Below, piece by piece: positions 47,583-55,913 of a DNA stretch of 64,000 bases; the stretch's first letter is position 1, and the number at the start of each line of letters is the position of its first letter. Both the position numbers and the translations under genes were made by a program. Where the stretch lies: positions 124,001 through 188,000 of the forward strand of contig NZ_BSTQ01000013.1 of the NCBI RefSeq assembly GCF_030269605.1. The letters run 5' to 3'. The notes under the pieces are model-generated. The model saw nothing but the letters and a program-made list of their open reading frames with translations. It did no database searches and had not been told where the DNA came from. Source of the stretch: Lentzea sp. NBRC 105346. Its GTDB lineage: Bacteria > Actinomycetota > Actinomycetes > Mycobacteriales > Pseudonocardiaceae.

Positions 47583-49094
47583 ATGGGCACCCTCGACTGG
47601 GTCGTAGTCGTCGGTTACTTCTTCGTGATGGTCGCGATCGGGCTCTGGTCTCGTGGCCGGGTCCAGAACATCGCGGACTTCTTCACCGCGGGCGGAAAGA
47701 TGCCCTGGTGGTTGTCCGGCATCTCGCACCACATGTCCGGATACAGCGCCGTCATGTTCGTGGCGTTCGCCTCGGAGGCCTACCGGCTCGGCCTCACCGT
47801 CTACGTCTGGTGGTCGCTGACCATCGGCATCGGTGTCGGCATCGGCGCGTTCCTGTTCGCGCCCCGGTGGAACCGCCTGCGGTCGAAGTACAACGTCGCG
47901 TCGCCGCTGGAGTACCTGGCCAGGCGCTACAACGTGCCGACCCAGCAGGTCATGGCGTGGGCGGGCGCGCTGCTCAAGGTCGTCGACATCGCCGCCAAGT
48001 GGGCGGCCGTCGCGATCCTGCTGAAGGGCTTCGCGGGCGTGCCCATCACGTGGGGCATCATCCTCATCGGTCTCGTCACGATGATCTACTCGGTGCTCGG
48101 CGGCCTGTGGGCCGACGCCCTCACCGACTTCGGCCAGTTCATCATCCAGGCCGCCGCCGGCTTCGCGATGTTCTTCGCGGTCGCCGGCCGGCTGGGCATG
48201 GACTTCCCGATCACGATCTGGGACAAGCTGCCGGAGAGCCACAGCGACCCGCTCGCCGGGCCGTACACGAGCACGTTCTTCATGGCGCTCTTCCTGATCA
48301 AGACGCTCGAGTACAACGGCGGCATGTGGAACCTGGCGCAGCGCTACATGGCCGCGCCGTCGGCCTTCGCCGCCAAGCGTTCGGCCCTGCTGTCGTCCGT
48401 GCTGTGGCTCGTGTGGCCGCTCGTGCTGTTCTTCCCGATGTGGGCCGCTCCGCTGATCGTGCCGGGCCTGCAGGGCGCGGCCGCGGAGAGCGCCTACATC
48501 GAGATGGGCAAGCAGATGCTGCCCGCGGGCATGATCGGCCTGGTGCTGGCGGGCTTCTTCTCGCACACGATGGCGATGGTGTCGTCCGACGCGAACGTCA
48601 TCTCTGCGGTGATCACCCGCGACATGCTGCCGAGGCTGTGGAAGGGCATCACCCGCCTCACCTCGGACGGGCAGCTGGTGCTCGCCCGCGTCACGACGTT
48701 CCTGTTCATCGGCGGCAGCATGCTGATCGCGATCATCTCCGGCGGCCAGGGCTTCGTGCTGAAGGTCGTCGTCGACCTGGTCGCGGCCACCATGGGCCCG
48801 ATCGCGATCCCGCTGATGCTCGGCCTGCTGCCGTGGTTCCGCAGGATCGGTTCCACCGCCGCGATCGCGTCGGTGGTCGGCGGTCTGGGCATGTGGGCGT
48901 TCCTGTACATCGAGCAGATGAACAAGGCCGCGTGGGTCACCAAGGGCGTGCTGGTCTCCTGGCCGCTCGTGCTCTCGCTGGTGCTCTACCTGACGATCGG
49001 ATTCCTCAAGTCGGAGCCGTCGCGGGAGCGTGACGAGCTCCTCGACTCGCTCGACACCGACGAGGAGCCCGAGAAGGAAGCCGTCAAGGCCTGA
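47583..49094 (+). CDS. Sodium:solute symporter
   Basis: 503 residues with about 13 helices; ATG after AGGAGG with four bases between. VQNIADFFTAGGKMPWWLSG and SHHMSGYSAVMFVAFASEAY are solute:sodium symporter features, as is SHTMAMVSSDANVISAVITR. The sequence differs from the MctP-type protein at 3400 and resembles the sugar/organic acid branch; substrate unknown. The C-terminus is acidic. A perfect terminator with six Ts follows. Confidence 0.9.
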   Translation: MGTLDWVVVVGYFFVMVAIGLWSRGRVQNIADFFTAGGKMPWWLSGISHHMSGYSAVMFVAFASEAYRLGLTVYVWWSLTIGIGVGIGAFLFAPRWNRLRSKYNVASPLEYLARRYNVPTQQVMAWAGALLKVVDIAAKWAAVAILLKGFAGVPITWGIILIGLVTMIYSVLGGLWADALTDFGQFIIQAAAGFAMFFAVAGRLGMDFPITIWDKLPESHSDPLAGPYTSTFFMALFLIKTLEYNGGMWNLAQRYMAAPSAFAAKRSALLSSVLWLVWPLVLFFPMWAAPLIVPGLQGAAAESAYIEMGKQMLPAGMIGLVLAGFFSHTMAMVSSDANVISAVITRDMLPRLWKGITRLTSDGQLVLARVTTFLFIGGSMLIAIISGGQGFVLKVVVDLVAATMGPIAIPLMLGLLPWFRRIGSTAAIASVVGGLGMWAFLYIEQMNKAAWVTKGVLVSWPLVLSLVLYLTIGFLKSEPSRERDELLDSLDTDEEPEKEAVKA

Positions 49095-49108
49095 TTTCGG
49101 CCGTTGCG

Positions 49109-49148
49109 GAGGCCTTGGAGTGCGGCGGCACTCCAAGGCCTCTTTTTT
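49109..49148 (+). terminator. Rho-independent terminator of the symporter gene
   Basis: Fifteen-base-pair perfect stem, GAGGCCTTGGAGTGC (49109-49123) with 49128-49142, loop GGCG, then TTTTTT (49143-49148). Confidence 0.93.
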
Positions 49149-49267
49149 GCAATTCCACGGCTTATCTCGATAGGCATAGATCAACAACTCGGAATACGTG
49201 CGAACGGAGTCGGGAAGGCGCTATCGTCGTGCCGTTTTCGATGGCTTCTCGCGCACGTGGAGATTGA

Positions 49268-49975
49268 TTGTCCATTGGCGACAGCTCCTGGCCTGCACAA
49301 AGCTTCCTCGGTCGATTGCCCGGTCCGCCCAGAGACGCGTTGCTGAATCTCGGGACCTCCCGGACACGTCTGCAGGGCGAGAACCTGCTGCGGCAGGGCG
49401 AAGAGGGCGACGACGTGCTGTTGCTGCTGACCGGATACGTCAAGATCGAGGTCGATCTGCCCGAAGGCGGTCAGGTGCTCCTCGCGATCAGAACCGGCGG
49501 CGACCTCGTCGGCGAGATGGGGCCGCTGGAACACAAGCCGAGAAGCGCGACCGTGCGTGCGTCCACCACCGTCACCTACAAGTCCATCGCCTGGCCCGAC
49601 CTGGAGAAGTACCTGGCCGACCACCCCCGTGGATCGGTCGAGTTCAGCCGGATGCTGTCGGCGCGACTGCGGTGGTCCAACGAGCGGCGGGTCGACCAGG
49701 CCGCGTCCCGGCGGGCCGCCACGCGGGTCGTGCGCGTGCTCTACGAGTTGATGGTCGCGTATGGACGGCGGACGTCGTCCGGAGTGGACATCGACGTCTC
49801 GTTGACGCAGAAGGAAATCGCCTCGCTGTCCGGTATGTCGCTCTCCGCGGCGGAATCGGAACTGCGTGAGCTCGAAAAGGCGGGCATCATCCGCAAGCTG
49901 TACCGCCGAACGGTCGTAGTGAACGAGATCGCACTGCGCAAGCGAGCCGAAAATCCTGATGACATCCCCCAGTAG
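49268..49975 (+). CDS. Crp/Fnr-family transcriptional regulator
   Basis: 235 residues from a TTG with GGAG five bases upstream. The beta-roll domain ends with GGDLVGEMGPLEHKPRSATV, retaining the phosphate-binding cassette pattern. The helix-turn-helix is SLTQKEIASLSGMSLSAAES. It is followed by a gene for a cyclase-like protein, an arrangement seen in streptomycetes, suggesting that the neighbour modulates a nucleotide or binds the regulator (inference). Confidence 0.92.
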   Translation: MSIGDSSWPAQSFLGRLPGPPRDALLNLGTSRTRLQGENLLRQGEEGDDVLLLLTGYVKIEVDLPEGGQVLLAIRTGGDLVGEMGPLEHKPRSATVRASTTVTYKSIAWPDLEKYLADHPRGSVEFSRMLSARLRWSNERRVDQAASRRAATRVVRVLYELMVAYGRRTSSGVDIDVSLTQKEIASLSGMSLSAAESELRELEKAGIIRKLYRRTVVVNEIALRKRAENPDDIPQ

Positions 49976-50056
49976 TGGGGAATCTGGTTCACCTCTTCGG
50001 TGGAAAGTTTCGCGGCGACGCGGACCGTCCCGCGTTCTTCCACAGAAAGGCTCGTA

Positions 50057-50677
50057 ATGGTTGGACCATTTCAGCGTGCCCTCTGCATGTCCGCCGACGC
50101 GGAAGGGTACGGCAGACGAACCGATCCGGAGAAGTCCGTCGCGCAGGCAATGCTCGAGTCGGTGCTCAGCGACGCCGCGCTCGACGCCGGGCTGCGCCGC
50201 GACAGCTGGTTGCGGCAACCGAAGGGCGACGAGGAACTGGCCGTGCTGCCCGGCGAGGAGCTGGAGCCGAAGGTGGTCGGCCCGTTCCTCGACGCGCTGG
50301 ACGACGGGCTCGCCCGGCGCAACTTCGGCCTGCCGCCGAGCAAACGGTTGCGGCTGCGCGTCGCGCTGCACCACGGGGTGGCGTACCCGGCGCCGCTCGG
50401 GTTCGGCGGACAGGCCGTCGTGCACGTCAGCCGGCTCGTCAACGCGGAGCCGGTGAGACGTGCGCTCGTCCTCGCACCGGACGCCAACCTGGCCGTCATC
50501 CTCTCGCCCGAGGTGTTCGACCACGTGGTGCGGCAGGGGTACACCGAGCTCTCCCCGCGCGACTTCCGGCGCGTCGAGGTGGAGCTCAAGGAGATCACCG
50601 CCGCGGGGTGGCTCCGGGTGCCCGGTGCCGACGTGCACTCGCTGGAACTCCGCGAGGCCGCGCCGGCGCCGTCCTAG
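50057..50677 (+). CDS. Nucleotidyl-cyclase-homology-like protein (probably degenerate)
   Basis: 206 residues, cytoplasmic. The core resembles a class III cyclase fold: DEELAVLPGEELEPKVVGPF, LRLRVALHHGVAYPAPLGFG (the L.VRVALH.G stretch of cyclase homology domains) and GGQAVVHVSRLVNAEPVRRA. The metal-binding aspartates at the usual N-terminal position are not evident, so catalysis is doubtful. Located 81 bases after a Crp-family gene, as in Streptomyces pairs. Likely a partner of that regulator. Confidence 0.72.
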   Translation: MVGPFQRALCMSADAEGYGRRTDPEKSVAQAMLESVLSDAALDAGLRRDSWLRQPKGDEELAVLPGEELEPKVVGPFLDALDDGLARRNFGLPPSKRLRLRVALHHGVAYPAPLGFGGQAVVHVSRLVNAEPVRRALVLAPDANLAVILSPEVFDHVVRQGYTELSPRDFRRVEVELKEITAAGWLRVPGADVHSLELREAAPAPS

Positions 50678-50740
50678 GTCACCCTGTGGTCGTGGTCATC
50701 GTCGCGAGACGTTGCCCGGTTCGGCATGCACAGTGGAGTC

Positions 50741-51163
50741 ATGGGGACATGGCGTCCGAAGGACGAGGCGGAGCTGGCCGCCGGCTGGAGTCTGTGGCTG
50801 GAGCTGAGCACCCGCGTCTGGCCGGACCCGTCGTGGGACGGCACGCCGGCCGACGCCATCCGCCAGGTTCGCGATCTGCTGTCGGCGTGTGAGCAGATCC
50901 GTTCCTCGTACGAGGCCGAGGCCGCGGCCCCGTCGGTCGCCCTGCTGCAGTTGTTGCAGTCCATGACCTTCGTGGCGAGCTTCCCGGTCGACCTCTGGCA
51001 CGACGACACCCATCCGCTCGACGTCGAACGGGCCGCCCTGCTGCACGGCGACCTGGCTTCGTTCGCCGAACACGTCGCGGGTGTGCGGGCCGCTCTCGCC
51101 CGTGGCGGCGGATGGGCATCGCTGGACGCGGAGCGCAGGCCGTGGGGCCTGCCGGTGGACTGA
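50741..51163 (+). CDS. Hypothetical helical protein
   Basis: 140 residues from the ATG at 50741, six bases after CACAGT (leaderless candidate); an ATG at 50726 is possible. Helical, Trp-rich N-terminus (MGTWRPKDEAELAAGWSLWL), no signal peptide or membrane helix. Family not recognised. It follows the cyclase-like gene and ends at a bidirectional terminator. Confidence 0.65.
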   Translation: MGTWRPKDEAELAAGWSLWLELSTRVWPDPSWDGTPADAIRQVRDLLSACEQIRSSYEAEAAAPSVALLQLLQSMTFVASFPVDLWHDDTHPLDVERAALLHGDLASFAEHVAGVRAALARGGGWASLDAERRPWGLPVD

Positions 51164-51194
51164 CGCGAAGGGCCCGGAGACCAGGCCCTTCGCG
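51164..51194. terminator. Bidirectional terminator
   Basis: Eleven-base-pair stem, CGCGAAGGGCC (51164-51174) with GGCCCTTCGCG (51184-51194), loop of nine bases, immediately after the stop of the hypothetical gene and eight bases before the end of the CHAP gene. Confidence 0.75.
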
Positions 51195-51201
51195 ACGGTC
51201 G

Positions 51202-51864
51202 TCAGGCCGCTGAGACGAACCCGGACGCGGCGTAGTTCCCTTCGCCGCCACGGAGATCCTTCAGCTTGCGCCACGGGGTGGCCACGACGCTGTCGTGGAC
51301 GTTGCCCTCGACGGTCTTGATGTGGGTCGCCTTGCCGTGGGCGTCGTACTTGACGTCGACGACGACACCGATGTGGCCCTTCTGCTGCGGGAAGTTGCCA
51401 TAGACCACGGCATCACCCTTGACGACGGAGCGCTGCTTGATCGGCTTCCACAGCTTGTGCTTCTTGGCCCACGCCTGCCAGTAGGTCGCGAGGTGCCCCT
51501 GGTTGACGGTGTCCCACTTCTTCTTGGGCGGGACCGTGGTGTCGGACATGTTCGCGCCGGTGGCACCGCTCTTGGTCCACGTCCAGTACACGAACACCCC
51601 GCACCACTGGGTGGGCCAGAAGACGGTCTTGTCGAGCTGGTACTTGCGGGGATAGTGGTTCGCCCCGCCCTTCTCGTGCTGACCGACCTGCCCGAGGGCG
51701 GTCGTGGCGATTCGCTCGCGAATCCGTTCCTGTGGCGGGTCGGCCTTGACCGCCGCCACGGGGTCGATGGCGGGTGCCGCGTCGACGTTCTGCGTGGCGA
51801 CCAGGCCGCCGAGCAGGGACGCGACCAGAACGGCCAGGGCCGCGATCTTCGGTGTCCGGTGCAT
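51202..51864 (-). CDS. Secreted CHAP-domain protein
   Basis: 220 residues. Signal peptide MHRTPKIAALAVLVASLLGG, cut near NVDAA. The CHAP domain (about 60-210) has the catalytic Cys in WPTQWCGVFVYWTW and the His in QQKGHIGVVVDV. CHAP enzymes cut peptidoglycan cross-bridges or act as amidases; GQHEKGGANHYPRKY is typical of actinomycete secreted forms. Second of two adjacent CHAP genes (21-base gap), so one operon. Confidence 0.88.
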   Translation of the reverse strand: MHRTPKIAALAVLVASLLGGLVATQNVDAAPAIDPVAAVKADPPQERIRERIATTALGQVGQHEKGGANHYPRKYQLDKTVFWPTQWCGVFVYWTWTKSGATGANMSDTTVPPKKKWDTVNQGHLATYWQAWAKKHKLWKPIKQRSVVKGDAVVYGNFPQQKGHIGVVVDVKYDAHGKATHIKTVEGNVHDSVVATPWRKLKDLRGGEGNYAASGFVSAA

Positions 51865-51885
51865 TTCTTCCTCCTTGTGTGTGGA

Positions 51886-52569
51886 TCAGCCGTGGGACAG
51901 GTGGTCGCCGGTCACCGTCACCGGCGCGGGCTGTGGCTCGATCCGGCCGGGCTTCTTGCTCTTCGGCGCGGTTTTGGTCTTGGCCTTGGCGTCTTTGGCG
52001 ACGGGCGAGGCGAACCCGGTGACCTGTGCCTTCTTCGGGTCGATCGTGACCTTGCGGATCTTGTTGCCGCTGTTGCCGGAGATCACCGTGATGCGACCGG
52101 TCTTCCGGTCGACGGCCGTGACGATGCCGACGTGGTCGTTGCGGAAGTCCTTGTCGTTCAGGCGGTACGTCACGGCGTCACCGGGCCGCACCTGCTTGAC
52201 GCTCGGCCCGTTGCGCCACGTGTGGTTCTTCTTGCCGTAGTCGCGGAAGCTGTTGGCCATCGAGGTGACGCCGTCGGTCTTCGCGCCACCCTTGCCCCAG
52301 ACGAACTTCGCGAAGTCCGCGCACCACGCCTGGCATTTCCCGTTCGGGCTGTAGGAGTTGCAGTTGTCGCCGGTTTCCCGGTTGCGCTTGCTGTTCATCT
52401 CCTGTTCGGCGGTCTCCACGATCCGCCGACGCGTTTCGTCGTCGGTCGACTTCTCGACGGCGACGAGTTGCGGATCGGCCGATATCGAGCGGCCTTCGGA
52501 CGAAATACCGACCAGGGCGACGGCGGCGAGAATGCCGCCCACCGCGGTTTTGAGCAGGGGCAGTCGCAC
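51886..52569 (-). CDS. Secreted CHAP-domain protein
   Basis: 227 residues. The GTG at 52569 has GGAGG six bases upstream and gives a signal peptide (VRLPLLKTAVGGILAAVALV); longer in-frame forms lack a site. The Cys nucleophile lies in KCQAWCADFAKFVWGK and the His in NDHVGIVTAVDRKTG. An Ala/Lys/Pro tail follows the domain. A cell-wall hydrolase or amidase is expected. Between the Pro/Glu-rich membrane protein gene and the other CHAP gene. Confidence 0.88.
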   Translation of the reverse strand: MRLPLLKTAVGGILAAVALVGISSEGRSISADPQLVAVEKSTDDETRRRIVETAEQEMNSKRNRETGDNCNSYSPNGKCQAWCADFAKFVWGKGGAKTDGVTSMANSFRDYGKKNHTWRNGPSVKQVRPGDAVTYRLNDKDFRNDHVGIVTAVDRKTGRITVISGNSGNKIRKVTIDPKKAQVTGFASPVAKDAKAKTKTAPKSKKPGRIEPQPAPVTVTGDHLSHG

Positions 52570-52607
52570 TGTGATCCTCCATTTGTATTCGGGGGTGATG
52601 GTTCGGT

Positions 52608-53093
52608 TCAGCGGCCGGCAGGCAGGTACGTGAACGGGCCGTCCGTGTGCGGGCCGACCACGATCGGCGCCGGGACGTCCGGCTCGTCCGGCTCGTGCGG
52701 CGGCTCCATCGGGAAGGTTCGGACGGTCGGCTCGGGCTCGGACGGTTCGGCGGATTCGAACCGCCACGTCGTCTCCTCCGCGACGGGCTCAGCCTGTCCG
52801 GGCAGGTCGGACGGCTCGGACGACTCGTTCACGACCGGTTCCACGGGTGCGGGCTCTTCCGGCTGCACGGGCTGTTCAACCTGTTCAGCCGGCTGTGTCT
52901 CCTGCGGCTCCTCTGCCGGCTCCTCCGTCGGTTCCGCGGGTACTTCCGCAGGTGCTTCCGCGACCGGCGGCTCGGCGGTGCTCGGCTCGTCGCCCAGGTG
53001 ATGGCCCAGCAGGAACGCCGCCACGACCGCCAGCGCGAACGCGGCGAACACGAGCACCGTGTTCCGCTTGTCGGGGATTTGTCGCTGTGGCAT
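52608..53093 (-). CDS. Single-pass membrane protein with Pro/Glu-rich external domain
   Basis: 161 residues; ATG at 53093 with GGAGG seven bases upstream. A short basic N-terminus (MPQRQIPDKRN) precedes one membrane helix (TVLVFAAFALAVVAAFLLGH). The rest is low-complexity, repeated P-A-E and E-P-V runs rich in Glu and Pro (residues 40-140), probably spanning the wall. No Cys and no sorting motif. First gene of the unit with the two CHAP genes, divergent from the HTH-TM gene. Confidence 0.75.
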   Translation of the reverse strand: MPQRQIPDKRNTVLVFAAFALAVVAAFLLGHHLGDEPSTAEPPVAEAPAEVPAEPTEEPAEEPQETQPAEQVEQPVQPEEPAPVEPVVNESSEPSDLPGQAEPVAEETTWRFESAEPSEPEPTVRTFPMEPPHEPDEPDVPAPIVVGPHTDGPFTYLPAGR

Positions 53094-53232
53094 CTCCGGA
53101 CCTCCCTGGTCGAATCGCTCGATCCGAGGCAATCCGTCCGAATAGCCGTCCGACAAGATTCCGCGATGTCCGGGACTGATCGGGACGGCACTGCCATGCT
53201 GGCGACGCATCCGAGTCCGACAGGGGGAGTCG

Positions 53233-53970
53233 ATGAGCACCGAATCGTGGTGGAACCCGCCCGCGAATACGGGTGATGCGGAATTCGTCGCGGCATTGCG
53301 GGAACTGCGCACCCGGCTCGGCCTGAGCTACCGCGTTCCGGAACGCCGAGCCGCACAGGCCGGCGACGTCTTACCCAGTTCGACGCTGAACTCGGCGTTG
53401 TCCCGGACGACGCCGCCGAGCGAACAGGTCCTGACCGCGTTCCTCCGCGCGTGCGGGGCGGACGAGGAGACCATCGAGCGCTGGCGTGCGGCCCGTGCGG
53501 AACTGACGGTCGAGCCGGTTTCACTCAGTCCGCTTCCCGACGGTTCCGGCATATCGCGGCGCCGCAGGTTCGTGTTGGTCGCCGCCTTGGCGGTGCTGGT
53601 GGTCGCGGCCGGTGTCCTGGTCGCCCTCGCACCCGGCCGCCGCGACGTCCCGTCCGATCGGGACGCCGCCGGACAGACCCCGCCAACGACCGGTTCCTCC
53701 GCGCAGCAGGTGGGACAGGCGCCCGCCACGGCACCGGCGGTCACGCCGACCACCCGTGCGGTCCGCGGCCACGAGCCCGCGCCGACCACCACCTCCGTGA
53801 GCAAGGCTCCGGAGCCGCGTCCCGGTGATGACGACTGGGACATCCCGCCGGACACGTGGTCGCCGACGTCGTCGAAGAGGACCACGACCACCACGGAACC
53901 CGCGATCGGCACGTTCCCCGGCTACGTGTGCGACCCGCCGCCGTCCAACGTGTGCCACGAGGCCAAGTAA
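53233..53970 (+). CDS. HTH-like domain fused to membrane helix and Pro/Thr-rich tail
   Basis: 245 residues; AGGGGGAG three to four bases before the ATG. Residues 15-95 resemble the XRE-like HTH domain found in many actinomycete membrane regulators (FVAALRELRTRLGLSYRVPE, TTPPSEQVLTAFLRACGADE). A membrane helix follows (FVLVAALAVLVVAAGVLVAL), then a Pro/Thr-rich outside tail ending with two Cys (YVCDPPPSNVCHEAK). May sense the envelope and regulate neighbours. Divergent from the CHAP unit. Confidence 0.75.
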   Translation: MSTESWWNPPANTGDAEFVAALRELRTRLGLSYRVPERRAAQAGDVLPSSTLNSALSRTTPPSEQVLTAFLRACGADEETIERWRAARAELTVEPVSLSPLPDGSGISRRRRFVLVAALAVLVVAAGVLVALAPGRRDVPSDRDAAGQTPPTTGSSAQQVGQAPATAPAVTPTTRAVRGHEPAPTTTSVSKAPEPRPGDDDWDIPPDTWSPTSSKRTTTTTEPAIGTFPGYVCDPPPSNVCHEAK

Positions 53971-53976
53971 CGACGA

Positions 53977-54006
53977 AAGGCCCAGGTGACGAGTCACCTG
54001 GGCCTT
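53977..54006. terminator. Bidirectional terminator between HTH-TM gene and tRNA
   Basis: AAGGCCCAGGTGA (53977-53989) pairs with TCACCTGGGCCTT (53994-54006), loop CGAG. Serves the rightward gene and the leftward tRNA. Confidence 0.8.
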
Positions 54007-54012
54007 CGTATG

Positions 54013-54086
54013 TGGAGCGGGTGACGGGAATCGAACCCGCCTCTACAGCTTGGGAAGCTGTCGTTCTACCAATGAACTACACCCGC
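54013..54086 (-). tRNA. tRNA-Gly (anticodon CCC)
   Basis: Full cloverleaf on the minus strand: acceptor GCGGGTG with CACCCGC, D arm GTAGTTCATTGGTAGAAC, anticodon stem ACAGC/GCTGT around TTCCCAA giving anticodon CCC, T arm GCGGGTTCGATTCCCGT, discriminator U and encoded CCA. It reads the GGG codon. Confidence 0.95.
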
Positions 54087-54136
54087 ATCGGTAGTGCGTC
54101 GCCGATCATACACAAACGTCGGGCTACCCTGTGCCA

Positions 54137-54718
54137 GTGCTTCTGAGTGACCAGGATCTGCGCAAAGAGGTCGAGTCCGGGCGACTCCACCTGGACCCGT
54201 TCGACGTCGAGATGGTGCAGCCGTCCAGCATCGACGTCCGGCTGGACCGCTTCTTCCGGGTCTTCAACAACCTGAAGTACACCCACATCGACCCGTCGGT
54301 GCAGCAGGACGAGCTGACGAGCCTGGTGGAGACGCCGGACGGCGAGCCGTTCGTGCTGCACCCCGGCGAGTTCGTGCTCGGGTCGACGTTCGAGATGGTC
54401 ACGCTGCCCGACGACCTGGCGGGCCGGCTCGAGGGCAAGTCGAGCCTCGGCCGCCTCGGCCTGCTGACCCACTCGACGGCCGGGTTCATCGACCCCGGTT
54501 TCTCGGGGCACATCACGCTCGAGCTGTCGAACGTGGCGAACCTGCCGATCACGTTGTGGCCGGGCATGAAGATCGGACAGCTGTGCCTGTTCCGGCTGAC
54601 CAGCGCCGCCGAGTTCCCGTACGGCTCGAAGCAGGCCGGGTCGCGGTACCAGGGGCAGCGGGGGCCGACGCCGAGCCGCGCGTACCTGAACTTCCACCGG
54701 ACCGACACGCGCCGCTGA
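54137..54718 (+). CDS. dcd: dCTP deaminase
   Basis: 193 residues, the exact family length. The GTG at 54137 gives VLLSDQDLRKEVESGRLHLD as in other Dcd proteins, six bases after TACCCT (leaderless). MVQPSSIDVRLDRFFRVFNN, GRLEGKSSLGRLGLLTHSTA and GFIDPGFSGHITLELSNVAN hold the catalytic Glu and the triphosphate site. It deaminates dCTP; in actinobacteria close relatives also act as dUTPases. Key for dTTP supply. Confidence 0.96.
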   Translation: MLLSDQDLRKEVESGRLHLDPFDVEMVQPSSIDVRLDRFFRVFNNLKYTHIDPSVQQDELTSLVETPDGEPFVLHPGEFVLGSTFEMVTLPDDLAGRLEGKSSLGRLGLLTHSTAGFIDPGFSGHITLELSNVANLPITLWPGMKIGQLCLFRLTSAAEFPYGSKQAGSRYQGQRGPTPSRAYLNFHRTDTRR

Positions 54719-54724
54719 GCCGCG

Positions 54725-55711
54725 TCAGCCGCGCGACAGGTCGCCGTACCGGTCGAGCACCCGCTGACGCAGCTCGGGATTGTTGCGCGGCACCGGTTCC
54801 AGGAAGATCTCGTCGAGGTCGCCGAACTCGGCGCGCAGCTCGCCGTCGAGGCGCACACACACCTCCTCGAGCTGCGCGGCGGTGAGTGAGTCGTCGAAGT
54901 CCAGCCGCGCACACAGCAGCACCCGGTCGGTGCCGATCAACATGGTGAGCACGTCGACCACGGCGTCGACCTCCGGCACACCGGCGAGCCGCCGCCAGAT
55001 CGCCTTCACCATCACCGGGTCGGCCTGGCGGCCGATCAGCAGACCGCGGTTGGTCCGCGCGAGGACGTACGCGACGAGCGCGAGCAGCAGGCCGATCAGC
55101 ACGGACGCGATGCCGTCCCAGATGTGCGACCCGGTCAGCTGGTGCAGCCCGAGGCCACCGAACGCCAGCACCAGGCCGATGAGCGCGGCGGAGTCCTCCA
55201 GGAAGACCGTCTTCACCGTCGGGTCGTCCGACATCTGCAGGAACCTCATCAGCGACCGCCCCTCGGCCGCGGCCTCGGCGCGCACCTGGCGGAACGCCTG
55301 CGTCCACGACACCGACTCCATGGCGAACGCCAGGCCCAGCACGATGTAGCCGACGAGCGGCTTGACCTGCTCGGTCGGGTGGCCGAACAGCGTGCTGAAC
55401 CCTTCGTAGAACGCGAACATCGCACCCGAGGCGAAGATCGACACGGCGGCGAGCAGCGACCAGAAGTAGCGCTCCTTGCCGTATCCGAAAGGGTGCCTGC
55501 GGTCGGCGGGCCGGTCGGAGCGGCGTAGCGCGGTCAGCAGCAGGGCCTCGGTGAACGTGTCCGCGACCGAGTGAGCGGCCTCGGACAACACCGCCGCGGA
55601 GCCGGTGATCACGCCGGCGACGCCCTTCATCACCGCGATCGCCAGGTTCACCAACAGGGCCAGAACGACGGTCAGGGTGCTCTCGCCGCTGGGCTGCTGC
55701 TGCTCACTCAT
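54725..55711 (-). CDS. Cation diffusion facilitator transporter
   Basis: 328 residues with six membrane helices. The metal-binding pair of helices shows AAVLSEAAHSVADTFTEALL, with His and Asp, and EDSAALIGLVLAFGGLGLHQ in the fifth helix; HPFGYGKERYFWSLLAAVSI is typical. A C-terminal ferredoxin-like cytoplasmic domain follows. Exports Zn, Mn or similar ions. TAGGCT seven bases before the ATG suggests leaderless transcription. Convergent with dcd, six bases apart. Confidence 0.93.
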   Translation of the reverse strand: MSEQQQPSGESTLTVVLALLVNLAIAVMKGVAGVITGSAAVLSEAAHSVADTFTEALLLTALRRSDRPADRRHPFGYGKERYFWSLLAAVSIFASGAMFAFYEGFSTLFGHPTEQVKPLVGYIVLGLAFAMESVSWTQAFRQVRAEAAAEGRSLMRFLQMSDDPTVKTVFLEDSAALIGLVLAFGGLGLHQLTGSHIWDGIASVLIGLLLALVAYVLARTNRGLLIGRQADPVMVKAIWRRLAGVPEVDAVVDVLTMLIGTDRVLLCARLDFDDSLTAAQLEEVCVRLDGELRAEFGDLDEIFLEPVPRNNPELRQRVLDRYGDLSRG

Positions 55712-55822
55712 GCGGGCAAGCCTAGGGGCGGCCGCTAGTTACTGCATTCGAGTGACATAGCTCTCGGGAGGCAACATCCGCCACGCCTGCGGTGTCTTAA
55801 GGACGGGATCTGCCACAGGGGG

Positions 55823-55887
55823 ATGGCGCTGATCACCACGGGGGTAGGACGGCGCGGCCTGTGTCCATAATGGACGCAGGCCGCGCC
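55823..55887 (+). other. Leader region with mini-ORF and terminator-like hairpin before the MarR gene
   Basis: A 15-codon frame (MALITTGVGRRGLCP, 55823-55870) ends with TAA exactly in the loop of a hairpin: GGCGCGGCCTG (55851-55861) and GTCCA (55863-55867) pair with TGGAC (55871-55875) and CAGGCCGCGCC (55877-55887), followed by GGTTTTC. There is no rightward gene upstream that needs a terminator. The ribosome site (AGGGGG) touches the ATG, so translation is doubtful. The remainder of 55712-55822 shows nothing else. Confidence 0.4.
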
Positions 55888-55913
55888 GGTTTTCGTGGTA
55901 CTACGATCGCGAG

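Noticed and set aside
51865..53232. Looked for a c-di-AMP riboswitch before the CHAP genes, since such genes are often under one in actinobacteria
   Set aside because: The gaps (21, 38 and 139 bases) are too short, and I see no matching conserved core.
54013..54086. tRNA-Gly as an integration site for a mobile element
   Set aside because: No integrase and no repeat of the tRNA 3' end seen nearby; flanking genes are ordinary.
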